This document shows, one piece after another, positions 52,143-62,512 of a stretch of 64,000 bases of DNA. Positions within the stretch are counted from its first letter, which is position 1. The number at the start of each line of letters is the position of its first letter. This DNA comes from CAIUGU01 sp965279735 (GTDB lineage: Bacteria; Pseudomonadota; Gammaproteobacteria; Steroidobacterales; Steroidobacteraceae), in the NCBI GenBank assembly GCA_965279735.1, contig OZ257260.1, positions 3,038,001 through 3,102,000 of the forward strand, in the 5' to 3' direction. The notes under the pieces were generated by a model, which searched no databases, was not told the DNA's origin, and saw only the letters and a program-made list of their open reading frames with translations. A program made the position numbers and the translations under genes.

Positions 52143-52170
52143 TTCCCATCCGTTTGTTCCCATCCGTTTG
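52143..52170. repeat. 14-bp tandem duplication before the phosphoesterase gene
   Basis: TTCCCATCCGTTTG occurs twice back to back (52143-52156 and 52157-52170), 19 bp upstream of the phosphoesterase ATG. It may be replication slippage or paired half-sites for a regulator. Confidence 0.6.
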
Positions 52171-52188
52171 ATCGCCCATTCGACCGCC

Positions 52189-54846
52189 ATGCAGACGCTC
52201 CTCGCCAGGCAACTTCGGCCAGTCCGCTCGTCGCTGGCCAGAATTATCGCTGTGCTCGTAATTCTGGCGGGCACTCCTTGCTGGGCAGAGACGACGGTGC
52301 TGGTCCCTCAAGGCTCGACCTGGAAGTACCTGGACAACGGCACCAGCCCAGCCTTGACCTGGCGCAACACGGTTTATGACGAAGCCGGCTGGAAGTCCGG
52401 GCCTGCCCAGCTCGGTTATGGCGACGGCGACGAAGCTACAGTCATCGGCTTCGGTTCGAATCCAGCGCTGCGGGCCATCACTGCCTATTTTCGCCGCACC
52501 TTCCAGGTAACCAATCCGGCCACGCTGGGGAGCCTCCAGTTGAGGTTGTTGCGGGATGACGGTGCAATCGTTTATCTGAACGGCACCGAGATTTTTCGCA
52601 GCAACATACCCACCGGCCCGGTAGCTGCATCGACTGCTGCCGCCTCGGTTGCGACAGGCGGAGGCGAAACGAGTTTCTATCCGATTGCCGTGAGCTCCAC
52701 GCTGCTGGTTGCAGGCGCGAATACGCTGGCGGTGGAACTGCATCAGTCCGACGCTGCGAGCATCGATGCCTCCTTCGATCTGAGTCTGACGGCAGACACC
52801 GGCCCGGCAGTGAATCGGGGACCGTATCTGCAGCTGCCTTCTCAGGACTCGATGACCGTGCAATGGCGGACGACCAAAGCAACAGACACCGTCGTTCGCT
52901 ACGGCACAGACCCCGCGTATCTTCTGCAGGTCGCAAGTTCCGGCGTCAAAACGACCGAGCATGAAATCAGGATCAGCGGGCTCTCTCCCGATACCCGCTA
53001 CTTCTACGCAGTGGGAACAGCACTGGGCAATCTCAGCGGACCGGCCAGCGACCAGTACTTCGTCACTTCCCCCTTGGCGGGTGCATCCCGGGCAACCCGC
53101 GTCTGGGTACTCGGCGATTCCGGCATGGCGAATGCCGATGTGCGTGCTGTTCGTGATGCTTATCTGGGATTCACGGGGTCGAGAGGGACCGACCTGATGC
53201 TCATGCTGGGCGACAACGCCTACGAATCCGGGCTCGACACGGAATACCAGCGCGCGGTGTTCGACATGTTCCCCTCCGTACTGCGATCGACTCCCCTGTT
53301 TGCAACCCTGGGCAACCACGATACCGGTCTGTCGATTCCAACGGCGCAGACGGGTCCTTATTTTACCGGCTTCGCGTTGCCTGCACACGGTGAGGCCGGC
53401 GGGCTGGCGTCCGGAACCGAAGCCTACTATTCGTTCGATTACGCGAACATCCATTTTATCTCGCTCAATTCTTCCGGCTCCACCGATCGCTCGGCGGCAG
53501 GCCCGATGATGACCTGGCTGCAGTCCGATCTTTCGATCACGCAACAACCATGGATCATTGCGTTCTGGCACCACCCGCCTTACAGCAAGGGCTCACACGA
53601 CTCCGATGTAGACAGCCATGATGCAGACATGCGCAACATTGCCGTCCCCTTGCTCGAACAATACGGCGTGGATCTCGTCCTGAGCGGCCACAGCCATTCC
53701 TACGAGCGTTCATTCCTGCTGGACGGGCATTACGGGTGGTCCTCGAGCTTTGTGCCCGGGATGAAGAAAAACGGGGGCAGCGGCAACGAACTGATCGATG
53801 GCGCCTACACCAAGCCAGGGATGCCCAAGGCTCCGCATTCGGGCGCCGTCTATGCCGTCGCAGGCAATGCAAGCCAGCTGCAGGGAGGCTCGCTCAATCA
53901 CCCCGCCATGTACACGGCGCTCAATGTGCTGGGCTCGATGGTGGTGGATATCAATGGCAAGCGGCTCGACGCCCGCTTCGTCGATTCCACTGGCGCGGTG
54001 CGCGACCGCTTCACCATTCTCAAGGACGCTGCGGGTGGCGTGCCTGTGCCCGCCAGACCATCGGGTCTCGCAGCCACTGCAGCTTCAAGTACCACCGTAA
54101 GCCTCTCCTGGGTGGACAACTCCACGAATGAAACCGGCTTTTCCATCGAGCGGTCCATTGGCAATGCCAGTGAGTTCGCCCAGATCGCCACCGTTGCAGC
54201 CGGCGTCAGCCAATACAGCAACGCGGGACTGGTTGCGGGAAGGACTTACTACTATCGCGTGCGTGCTTTCAACAGTGCGGGGAGTTCGAGATTCACGGAT
54301 CCGGCTTTCGTGACGCTTCCCGGGGGAGGCGCCAGTGCAGGTCCGCTCGTGCCCCTGGGATCGATATGGCGCTTCCTGGATAACGGCTCAAACCAGGGGA
54401 CGGCATGGCGGGCGACGGCCTTCAATGACAGCGCATGGCCGGCAGCCGCTGCGCAACTCGGTTACGGAGACGGGGACGAAGCTACCGTTGTGAACAAGGG
54501 TCCCACCGGCAAAGCTCACTACGTCACTACCTATTTCCGGCGCAGCTTCAGCATCCAGAATCCGGCTGCGACAGCTGCCCTCAAGCTGAATCTGTTGCGT
54601 GACGATGGCGCCGTCGTTTATCTGAACGGCACCGAAGTCTTCCGGTCGAACATGCCGGCCGGGTCGACCGGTTATACGACACTTGCTTCGAGTGGAATAG
54701 CCGGCTCAAGCGAGACGAAATATGTCTCCGCAAACTTGAGTGCCTCGCTCCTGGTCGCTGGCACAAACGTGATAGCAGTTGAAATTCACCAGGACGATCC
54801 GTGGAGCAGCGATCTCAGTTTCGACCTGGAGCTCGTGGCGCAGTAG
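52189..54846 (+). CDS. Secreted purple-acid-phosphatase-like metallophosphoesterase with duplicated flanking module
   Basis: 885 aa; signal peptide to about 33 (GTPCWA/ETT). Order: module 1 (42-200) with WKYLDNG, QLGYGDGDEATV, LLRDDGAIVYLNGTEIFRSN and LAVELHQSD; a fibronectin-like PAP N-domain (about 205-300); metallophosphoesterase domain (about 305-620) with GDSGM, GDNAYE, GNHD, HHPPY and GHSHSYERS metal ligands; a fibronectin III domain (about 625-710); module 2 (724-885), a second copy of module 1 with the same motifs. A likely di-metal phosphatase or phosphodiesterase acting outside the inner membrane; substrate unknown. An alternative ATG lies seven codons upstream. Terminal tandem modules suggest substrate or surface binding. 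Convergent with the exonuclease gene. Confidence 0.88.
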   Translation: MQTLLARQLRPVRSSLARIIAVLVILAGTPCWAETTVLVPQGSTWKYLDNGTSPALTWRNTVYDEAGWKSGPAQLGYGDGDEATVIGFGSNPALRAITAYFRRTFQVTNPATLGSLQLRLLRDDGAIVYLNGTEIFRSNIPTGPVAASTAAASVATGGGETSFYPIAVSSTLLVAGANTLAVELHQSDAASIDASFDLSLTADTGPAVNRGPYLQLPSQDSMTVQWRTTKATDTVVRYGTDPAYLLQVASSGVKTTEHEIRISGLSPDTRYFYAVGTALGNLSGPASDQYFVTSPLAGASRATRVWVLGDSGMANADVRAVRDAYLGFTGSRGTDLMLMLGDNAYESGLDTEYQRAVFDMFPSVLRSTPLFATLGNHDTGLSIPTAQTGPYFTGFALPAHGEAGGLASGTEAYYSFDYANIHFISLNSSGSTDRSAAGPMMTWLQSDLSITQQPWIIAFWHHPPYSKGSHDSDVDSHDADMRNIAVPLLEQYGVDLVLSGHSHSYERSFLLDGHYGWSSSFVPGMKKNGGSGNELIDGAYTKPGMPKAPHSGAVYAVAGNASQLQGGSLNHPAMYTALNVLGSMVVDINGKRLDARFVDSTGAVRDRFTILKDAAGGVPVPARPSGLAATAASSTTVSLSWVDNSTNETGFSIERSIGNASEFAQIATVAAGVSQYSNAGLVAGRTYYYRVRAFNSAGSSRFTDPAFVTLPGGGASAGPLVPLGSIWRFLDNGSNQGTAWRATAFNDSAWPAAAAQLGYGDGDEATVVNKGPTGKAHYVTTYFRRSFSIQNPAATAALKLNLLRDDGAVVYLNGTEVFRSNMPAGSTGYTTLASSGIAGSSETKYVSANLSASLLVAGTNVIAVEIHQDDPWSSDLSFDLELVAQ

Positions 54847-54871
54847 GGCCATCAGTCCCAGCGGGCATGAC

Positions 54872-55771
54872 TCAGCGTCCTGCGATTCTTTCCGCCTGAT
54901 TGCGGAGCAGCCGTCCGAAGCCGACGGAGTCATACAACGCCGCAAGAAATGTCAGGTCCGGGGGGCGGCGGCGCAAGTCGCCGGCTGCCTCGGGCAAGTT
55001 CATGTCGCAATAGATGTGAGTGAGCTGCCGCGCGAGAAACGCCGCCTCCCGATAGTCCTTGAGCTGGCTCTCGACGAAACCGGGATTGCGGACCTTGAGC
55101 TGCGGAATGGTGGCCAGATTTTCGTAAATCGCTTCGAGCGACCCGAACCGCTTGAGCAGCAATGAAGCGGTCTTGCGACCGATGCCGGGAACACCCCGAA
55201 TGTTGTCGACCGCATCTCCGGTCAGCGCGAGAAAATCCGCGATCGATTCCGGCACGACGCCAAATCGCTCTTCGATGTCGCCATAGCCGTAGCGCACTTC
55301 GCCCACATAGTCCCAGAACTCATCTCCCGGCCGTACCAGCTGCGCGAGATCCTTGTCGCGTGTAACGATCACAGCCCGGTTGCCTGCCGCTCTTGCGCGG
55401 CTGGCGAGCGTGCCAATGACGTCATCGGCTTCGAATTCGGGACTGGAGAACTCCGCGATGCCAAACGCGCGGCAAAATTCCCTGCAAAGATGGAACTGCC
55501 GCTTGAGTTCGAGAGGCGGAGGTTCGCGGTTGGCCTTGTAAGGGGGATAGAGTCGGCTGCGGAACGATGAAGCGAGGCGTTCATCGAACGCGACAGCAAT
55601 ATGCGTTGGGCCCACGCTTTCAACTAGATCCCCGACAAAGCGGGCGAAGCCGTGCAGCGCGTTGACGGGCTGGCCGTCGTGATCAGTCAGCGTGACCGGC
55701 ACCGAGTGGTAAGCGCGGAAAATGAAAACCGACGCATCGATCAGGTAGACAGGGCCCGCGTCAGTCGTCAC
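54872..55771 (-). CDS. 5'-3' exonuclease / flap endonuclease (XNI-like)
   Basis: 299 aa from a GTG. FEN-type nuclease: LIDASVFIFRAY, FEADDVIGTLA and VTRDKDLAQLV place the acidic metal cluster, and GVPGIGRKTASLLLKRFGSLEAIYEN is the helix-hairpin-helix DNA-binding motif. It is the size of the 5' nuclease domain alone with no polymerase domain, like XNI or the isolated PolA N-domain. Possible roles: flap removal or RNA-primer processing. It begins 9 bases downstream of an HNH endonuclease gene on the same strand. Confidence 0.88.
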   Translation of the reverse strand: MTTDAGPVYLIDASVFIFRAYHSVPVTLTDHDGQPVNALHGFARFVGDLVESVGPTHIAVAFDERLASSFRSRLYPPYKANREPPPLELKRQFHLCREFCRAFGIAEFSSPEFEADDVIGTLASRARAAGNRAVIVTRDKDLAQLVRPGDEFWDYVGEVRYGYGDIEERFGVVPESIADFLALTGDAVDNIRGVPGIGRKTASLLLKRFGSLEAIYENLATIPQLKVRNPGFVESQLKDYREAAFLARQLTHIYCDMNLPEAAGDLRRRPPDLTFLAALYDSVGFGRLLRNQAERIAGR

Positions 55772-55780
55772 CCAGAACCC

Positions 55781-56383
55781 TCAAGCGTTTGCATTCCGCA
55801 GCCGCGCGTGCAGCGGGCTGGTGCGCGGAAAATGGGCCAGCAGGTATTCCATCTGGTCCGCCAGCACGCGGCGCCCCTTCAGATAGATGTACTCCGCATA
55901 CGTGGGCTTGAACGGCACGGCAATCAGCTGCAGGCCAGCCTCTTCCGGCGTCTGCGAGGCCTTGAGGTTATTGCAGCGTCGGCAGGCCGTGACGACGTTT
56001 GTCCAGGTATCGCGACCGCCTTGGCTCAACGGGCGGATGTGGTCGCGTGACAGCAGGTTGCTCGCGAACCTGTGCCCGCAGTAGAGGCACAGATAGGCAT
56101 CACGCTTGAACAGCGTCTGGTTGTTGAGTGGAGGCGTGTAATCCCCGCGCAGGTTGCCGGGGTTGTGGCTGTGGCCGGTGGTCGCAATGATCGAGCTGAC
56201 ATCCACGACCGTGCGCAGCCCGGTGCGGGCACTGGTGCCGCCGTAAAGACGATACAGGGGTGTGCCGCAGGCGTACGCGACCTGTTCCGTGTGATAGAGA
56301 CGCACGGCGTCGCGGTAATCGATCCACTCGAGCGGCATGCCCGAGACATCGGTCCTCAAGATTTCCTGAGACAGGCTGATCAC
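55781..56383 (-). CDS. HNH-type endonuclease
   Basis: 200 aa starting at the GTG of ISLSQEILRTDVSGMPLEWIDY; the frame continues upstream and an ATG at 56446 is an alternative. The C-terminal half holds the HNH site with a zinc knuckle: CLYCGHRF (Cys pair), SRDHIRPLSQGGRDTWTN (the Asp-His and Asn) and VVTACRRCNNLKASQT (second Cys pair). N-terminal part MPLEWIDYRDAVRLYHTEQVAYACG is the usual lead-in of the HNH proteins common in proteobacteria. It may nick or cut double-stranded DNA; target unknown. Divergent from the pnt operon, paired with the exonuclease. Confidence 0.8.
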   Translation of the reverse strand: MISLSQEILRTDVSGMPLEWIDYRDAVRLYHTEQVAYACGTPLYRLYGGTSARTGLRTVVDVSSIIATTGHSHNPGNLRGDYTPPLNNQTLFKRDAYLCLYCGHRFASNLLSRDHIRPLSQGGRDTWTNVVTACRRCNNLKASQTPEEAGLQLIAVPFKPTYAEYIYLKGRRVLADQMEYLLAHFPRTSPLHARLRNANA

Positions 56384-56629
56384 GTTGCACCGTGCCGGCC
56401 ACCTGACCGGCGATTCTGACCCGATCCACCCTTGAACCCGCCGCATCGCAGCGATGATGGGATCACTGTTCGCAGCGGTATTCCCAACACTGAACGCGCG
56501 TGTAAGATACGCGAGCCAGGTGGAATAATTCAACGAAATCGTTTTGTGCCTCGAAGACCCGGCAAAGAACGCTTGCGATAACAGATAAGGCCGTGGCCAT
56601 TCGCCCCGGCTTGGATTTCCGGAGGTTTC

Positions 56630-57754
56630 ATGTCCATTACGCTGGGCGTGCTGAAGGAGACTGTGCCCGGTGAAAACCGGGTCGCCGTGGTGCCTGAAGT
56701 CGCCACCAAGTTCATTGCGGCCGGTGCTCGCGTGCTCATCGAACGCGGGGCCGGGACGATGGCGCAGTTCCCTGACGCGCTCTTCAAGGATGTTGAATTC
56801 GCCGATTCGGCCGATGCGGTCCTCGCCCGCGCCGATATCCTGCTGACCGTCCAGCCCCCGACGCTGGCCGTGCTGGGCAAGCTGCGCGAAGGCGCCACCG
56901 TCATCGGTTTCCTGCAACCCCATGCCGACGCGGATCGCGTCAAGCTGCTCCGCGACCGGCGCATCACCAGTTTTGCCGTCGAACTGATTCCCCGCATCTC
57001 GCGCGCACAGTCGATGGATGCGCTGTCTTCACAGGCCGCGGTGGCGGGTTACAAGGCCGTGCTGCTCGCGGCCAACACGCTCGACAAATTCCTGCCGATG
57101 CTCACGACCGCCGCAGGCACCATCCGGCCCGCACAGATACTGATCATTGGTGCTGGCGTCGCTGGTCTGCAGGCCATTGCGACGGCGAAGCGTCTCGGCG
57201 CGGTAGTCGAAGCCTACGATGTCCGGTCCGCGACGCGGGAACAGATCAAGTCACTCGGTGCCAAGTTCGTGGAAACCGGTGTATCCGCGGAAGGCACCGG
57301 CGGTTATGCACGCGAACTCACCGCTGAAGAACGCGCACAACAGCAGGAAGCCCTCGAGAAGCACGTGGCCCTGGCCGATGCAGTCATCACCACGGCGGCA
57401 ATTCCCGGCCGTGCGGCCCCCCGCATCCTGCGCAAGGAAGCCGTCGAACGCATGAAGGCCGGTGCCGTCGTCATCGACATCGCCGCGGAAACCGGCGGCA
57501 ACTGCGAACTCACGCGGGCTGGCGAAACCGTCCTGCATAACGGCGTGAAAATAGTGGGTCCCGTCAATCTGCCCGCGCAACTGCCATTCCATGCGAGCGA
57601 GATGTACGCCCGCAACCTGCTCAACTTCCTGAAGCCGGCACTCGACAAGTCGGGCGATCTCGCCATCGACTGGACCGACGAAGTCTTCGCGAAAGCAGTC
57701 CTGACTCACGACGGCAGCATCCGCTACGAACTGGCCCAGAAGCTCGTAGCCTAA
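56630..57754 (+). CDS. pntAA: Proton-translocating NAD(P) transhydrogenase, subunit alpha part 1
   Basis: 374 aa soluble domain I: NAD(H) site with VLIIGAGVAGLQAIATAKRLGA (GAGVAG nucleotide loop) and YDVRSATREQ, plus GVLKETVPGENRVAVVPE at the start and IIDIAAETGGNCE-like LIDIAAETGG near the C-terminus. In three-gene pnt operons this is the domain that E. coli PntA carries at its N-terminus. It binds NAD(H) and is coupled to proton flow to make NADPH. The ATG is followed by two further pnt genes in the same direction. Confidence 0.92.
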   Translation: MSITLGVLKETVPGENRVAVVPEVATKFIAAGARVLIERGAGTMAQFPDALFKDVEFADSADAVLARADILLTVQPPTLAVLGKLREGATVIGFLQPHADADRVKLLRDRRITSFAVELIPRISRAQSMDALSSQAAVAGYKAVLLAANTLDKFLPMLTTAAGTIRPAQILIIGAGVAGLQAIATAKRLGAVVEAYDVRSATREQIKSLGAKFVETGVSAEGTGGYARELTAEERAQQQEALEKHVALADAVITTAAIPGRAAPRILRKEAVERMKAGAVVIDIAAETGGNCELTRAGETVLHNGVKIVGPVNLPAQLPFHASEMYARNLLNFLKPALDKSGDLAIDWTDEVFAKAVLTHDGSIRYELAQKLVA

Positions 57755-57777
57755 AACGACAGGTCGAGGGGTTACAC

Positions 57778-58082
57778 ATGATCGACGGCATCATCGCGCT
57801 CTACATCTTCATGCTCGCGGCCTTCACCGGCTACGAGATCATCGGCCGCGTGCCCGTGATCCTGCATACGCCCCTGATGTCGGGCTCCAACTTCGTCCAC
57901 GGCATCGTGGTGGTCGGCGCGATGGTCGCGCTGGGTCACGCGGATACCACGCTCGGCAAGGTCATCGGCTTCTTCGGCGTCGTGCTCGCTGCCGGCAACG
58001 CGGTCGGCGGCTACGTCGTCACCGAGCGGATGCTCGAGATGTTCCGCAGCAGCGGCCAGAAGAAAAGGACGGGGGCGCACTC

Positions 58083-58086
<4 letters not shown>
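57778..58086 (+). CDS. pntAB: NAD(P) transhydrogenase, subunit alpha part 2 (membrane)
   Basis: 102 aa, three to four hydrophobic helices (IIALYIFMLAAFTGYEIIG, NFVHGIVVVGAMVALG, VIGFFGVVLAAGNAVGGYVVTERML). This is the short C-terminal membrane part of the alpha subunit, encoded separately here. GAGGGG lies about 6 bases before the ATG, 23 bp after pntAA. Its stop overlaps the pntB start by ATGA. It forms part of the proton channel with PntB. Confidence 0.92.
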
Positions 58087-59477
<1,391 letters not shown>

Positions 59478-59648
59478 AGAAGCACTTTGGCGGAGCGGAC
59501 AGGAAATTCAAACGACCTGCCTGACCGGAGTCTGTTCGCGTAAGTGGCCTTAATGTTGGGCGGCAGACTACAGCCGGCAGGCTGCGGCTCGCAAATCCGG
59601 CGCCTGAATGCCCGTCCTGACTGCACTTCGACTCTGAAATCCGCCGCC

Positions 59649-61532
59649 ATGGCCCGAATCCAGTCACCAGCAAGCCTCTGTCGATCACCGGACGCAGCCC
59701 TGCCCTCCCGCCTCGACGTCCTGCTGGACGGGGTCACGCAGCGCGCCGCAAGCTTAGTCGCGGCCGCGTCCATCGCGCTGGGCGCGAATGCCGCCGAAGT
59801 CACGCTGTCGATCGTCGGCACCAACGACTTGCACGGCCGTTTGTTCACCGACGAGCAAGGACGCGGCGGCCTGAACGTGCTCGGCGGCTACATAGACAAT
59901 TTGCGCGCGGCGCGCGCGGCCGACGGCGGCGCTGTCGTCGTGCTCGACGCCGGCGACACGTTTCAAGGCGGCATCGAATCGAATCTCTCCGAAGGGCTCA
60001 TGATCGTCGACGCGTACAACGCGATCGGCTACACCGCGCTCGCCGTCGGCAATCACGATTTCGACTTCGGCTCCGTCGATCCGCGCGAGCCCGTCGCGCA
60101 GTGGCTGCCGCACGCTCTCGAAGGTAACGAGACCGACGTGCAAGGCGCGCTCAAAGCCGCGGCCGCTCGCGCGCGTTTTCCATTCTTGGCGGCGAACATC
60201 GTCGACGCTGCGACCGAGCAGCCGGTGCTGTGGCCGAACGTCATGCCGTCGACGATCGTCGAATTGGCCGGCGTGCGCGTCGGCCTCGTCGGCATGATGA
60301 CGGAGACGGGTTTGCGCCAAACGTTGGCCGCGCACGCCGTCGGCCTCGCGACGACGCCGCTGGCTGCGACGGTCGCGCGCGAGGCGCGCGCGCTGCGCGA
60401 GCGCGGCGCAGACCTCGTCGTGCTCGCGACGCACGCCGGCGGCTGGTGCGGCGAGTCCGCGGATGCACACGATCTCTCGTCGTGTGACGACGGCAGCGAG
60501 ATCTTCCGACTCGTGCGCGAACTGCCGAAGGGTACGTTGCAAGCTGTGGTCGCGGGCCACACGCACGGGATGGTCGCGCACATCGTCGCGGACGTGCCGA
60601 TCATCTCGGTGCCGAGCTTCGGCGTGCAATTCGGCCGCATGGATCTCACCTTCGACACGGCGCAACGCAGCGTCACCGGCGTACGCATGCACGAGCCGCA
60701 ACGCGTCTGCACGCGCATCGACGCCGCGACGCGCGAATGCGCCGTCGCGGCGGCCGGCGTCGTGCCCGACTACGAAGGCAAGCCCGTCACGCCGAGCGCG
60801 CGAGTCGCCGCCGCCATCGATCCGGAGCTCGCGCGCATCCGAGCGCTGCGCGCCGAGCCGCTCGGCATCGTCGCCGACTCCACGATCGAGCGCGGCACGG
60901 GCGCGGAGTCCGCGCTCGGCAATTTATTCGCCGACGCCGTGCGCGCCGCGGTGCCGGATGCCGAAATCGCGCTCGGCTACGGCTCGGGTCGCGGCGGGAT
61001 CCGTGCCGAGCTGCCGACGGGCGCGCTGACGTTCGGCCACGCCTACGACACGTTCCCGTTCGACAATCGCATCACGCGCGTCGCGCTGACGGGCGCGCAG
61101 CTCGAGCGCGTGATCGCCGCGCAGCTGCCGTTCTGGATCGACGGTCGGCGCGGCCTGCCGGGTCTCGCGGGCTTGCGTGTCACGGTCACGTGCGACGGCG
61201 CGCAGTCGCGCGTGCAGCTGGCGCGCGAATCAGGCGAAGGCGTGCAAGCGAACGACAAGCTCGTGGTCGCGATGGCGTCGAACACAGTCGGACGATTCAC
61301 GGCTTCCGCGCTTGAGGGCGAGCCGGTCATCGCCAACATCGAGCTGCCGGTGCTGGTGCGCGATGCGGTCGCCGCGTGGCTGCACGCGCACGGCGGCCAC
61401 ATCGGCGCGGCCGATTTCGTCGCGGCGCCGCGCTGGGTGTTACCGGCGGCCGGCTGCGGCGTCGAGCCGGGTAGCCTTGTGCAGGAGGGTCTCGATAGAC
61501 GGGTGCAGCGAGCACTCGATGATCGGGAATGA
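59649..61532 (+). CDS. 5'-nucleotidase / bifunctional UshA-type phosphatase, foreign codon usage
   Basis: 627 aa if the ATG of MARIQSPASL is used; the N-terminus before ASIALGANAAEVTLSIVGTNDLHG is uncertain. Metallophosphoesterase domain (about 50-330): GTNDLHG, DAGDTFQGG, AVGNHDFDFG, GHTHGM. C-terminal 5'-nucleotidase domain (about 400-600): SALGNLFADAVRAA, YGSGRGGIRAEL, GHAYDTFPFDNRITRVALTG. Periplasmic hydrolysis of nucleotides or UDP-sugars. From about 59750 to 61480 codons are overwhelmingly NNG/NNC with very high CpG (GCG, CGC, ACG, TCG), distinct from the flanking genes, suggesting horizontal acquisition. The last residues (about 61475-61532) may be a read-through into unrelated DNA. 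Confidence 0.8.
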   Translation: MARIQSPASLCRSPDAALPSRLDVLLDGVTQRAASLVAAASIALGANAAEVTLSIVGTNDLHGRLFTDEQGRGGLNVLGGYIDNLRAARAADGGAVVVLDAGDTFQGGIESNLSEGLMIVDAYNAIGYTALAVGNHDFDFGSVDPREPVAQWLPHALEGNETDVQGALKAAAARARFPFLAANIVDAATEQPVLWPNVMPSTIVELAGVRVGLVGMMTETGLRQTLAAHAVGLATTPLAATVAREARALRERGADLVVLATHAGGWCGESADAHDLSSCDDGSEIFRLVRELPKGTLQAVVAGHTHGMVAHIVADVPIISVPSFGVQFGRMDLTFDTAQRSVTGVRMHEPQRVCTRIDAATRECAVAAAGVVPDYEGKPVTPSARVAAAIDPELARIRALRAEPLGIVADSTIERGTGAESALGNLFADAVRAAVPDAEIALGYGSGRGGIRAELPTGALTFGHAYDTFPFDNRITRVALTGAQLERVIAAQLPFWIDGRRGLPGLAGLRVTVTCDGAQSRVQLARESGEGVQANDKLVVAMASNTVGRFTASALEGEPVIANIELPVLVRDAVAAWLHAHGGHIGAADFVAAPRWVLPAAGCGVEPGSLVQEGLDRRVQRALDDRE

Positions 61533-61575
61533 CGCGGTTCATCCTGGTCAGATAGATCTTCGGGATGATCGGGAA
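61518..61575. repeat. 12-bp direct repeat at the end of the foreign-composition segment
   Basis: GATGATCGGGAA occurs at 61518-61529 and again at 61564-61575, 46 bp apart, exactly where the unusual codon usage ends and before the IS91 relic. It could mark a rearrangement junction. Too short to be conclusive. Confidence 0.35.
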
Positions 61576-61659
61576 ACGGCGTTGGAATTGGCCAGACTGG
61601 TCAACATTATTACTGACGTCACAATCTCGCAGCCCAAGCACATCGAAGCAATGTACGAG

Positions 61660-61863
61660 AAGCTGTTCGCCTTGGCACTGCTCCGGCGCCAGTCGCTCAA
61701 GGTTGGCCAGAATGCGGGCAATGACCCCGGGCTCCTCGATGCTGGCGACGATGCGCAACTTGCCGTCGCAACGGACACACGCCTCGATCTCGATGCCGAA
61801 CACTCGCTTCAGCCGTCGCGCCCAGTTCGGCGAGCGCGGTCGCCGCGCACGGGCAACCGACAT
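61660..61863 (-). pseudogene. IS91-family (Y2) transposase remnant, C-terminal fragment
   Basis: On the minus strand, about 65 residues match the C-terminal end of IS91-type transposases: NWARRLKRVFGIEIEACVRC followed by DGKLRIVASIEEPGVIARIL, then NLERLAPEQ. This carries the conserved LKRVF.I.IE.C..C.GKLRI.A.IE.P.VI..IL pattern with a CxxC pair. The upstream part of the gene (the Y2 tyrosine nuclease) is missing, and past APEQ the frame diverges, so this is a truncated relic. It sits just right of the foreign-looking 5'-nucleotidase gene, supporting transfer by mobile DNA. It has no intact protein. Confidence 0.7.
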
Positions 61864-62026
61864 GGCTCGCGTCCCTGCGAGGGGTGAGGATGCAACAGGC
61901 TATACCGCCAGGATCCCCTGCGAACTGCGCAAATCTGTTCTCTTCGAGCAGAAATGCCCGAGGAAAGTCTTTGGGCTTTGCGACGCTCTGAGCGGCAACT
62001 TCTTGCGTCCCTACGCGTTGACGTCG

Positions 62027-62512
62027 CTACGGTTTCTGCGCCGCCCTGCGGCGCAGCTGTTCGCGCACCCGCTGGCGCTGTTCGGGCGTGAGCTGCCGCC
62101 ACTGTTCGCGCAGTTCCCGGCGACGTTCCGGTGGCAGGTCGCGAAACCGGCGGAAGTTTTCCCGCAACCGCGCCTGCTGTTCAGGTGAAAGGTCCTGGAA
62201 ATTCCGGTAGCGGTCGCGGATCTGGCCACGTTCTTCATCGGTCAATGACTGCCAGCGCTGGAAGCGCTCACCCGCCTGCCCACGCTCTTCCGGCGTCATG
62301 GCCAGCCAGCGATCCGCGCCTTTGCGCAGGGCGTTCTGCCGGCCCGGTGGCAGCTGGGTCCAGTTACCTTCGAAGCGCGCCAGAACCTGCTGCTGCTCCG
62401 CCGAAAGCTGCGACCACGCGACGCCGGGATTTTCGGCAGCATGAGCGGCACCCAGCCCCAGGCAAGCGCACAGGAGCATCACCTGCAACCAGTCACGCAT
62501 ACGCTTCGTCAT
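62027..62512 (-). CDS. DUF3106 exported protein
   Basis: 161 aa; signal peptide (1-26, HAAE). The mature part is a charged, repetitive helical sequence: LSAEQQQVLARFEGNWTQLPPGRQ, WLAMTPEERGQAGERFQRWQSLTDEERGQI, DLSPEQQARLRENFRRFRDLPPERRRELREQW, QLTPEQRQRV. The recurring (L)xPExR motif is that of DUF3106. Function unknown; probably periplasmic. It overlaps the gene upstream by ATGA, making it the last gene of the sigma-factor operon. Confidence 0.85.
   Translation of the reverse strand: MTKRMRDWLQVMLLCACLGLGAAHAAENPGVAWSQLSAEQQQVLARFEGNWTQLPPGRQNALRKGADRWLAMTPEERGQAGERFQRWQSLTDEERGQIRDRYRNFQDLSPEQQARLRENFRRFRDLPPERRRELREQWRQLTPEQRQRVREQLRRRAAQKP

Noticed and set aside
56446..56923. N-terminal extension of the HNH gene on the minus strand
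   Set aside because: Most of it runs antisense to the first part of pntAA and does not resemble HNH-family N-termini; a start at 56383 or 56446 is better.
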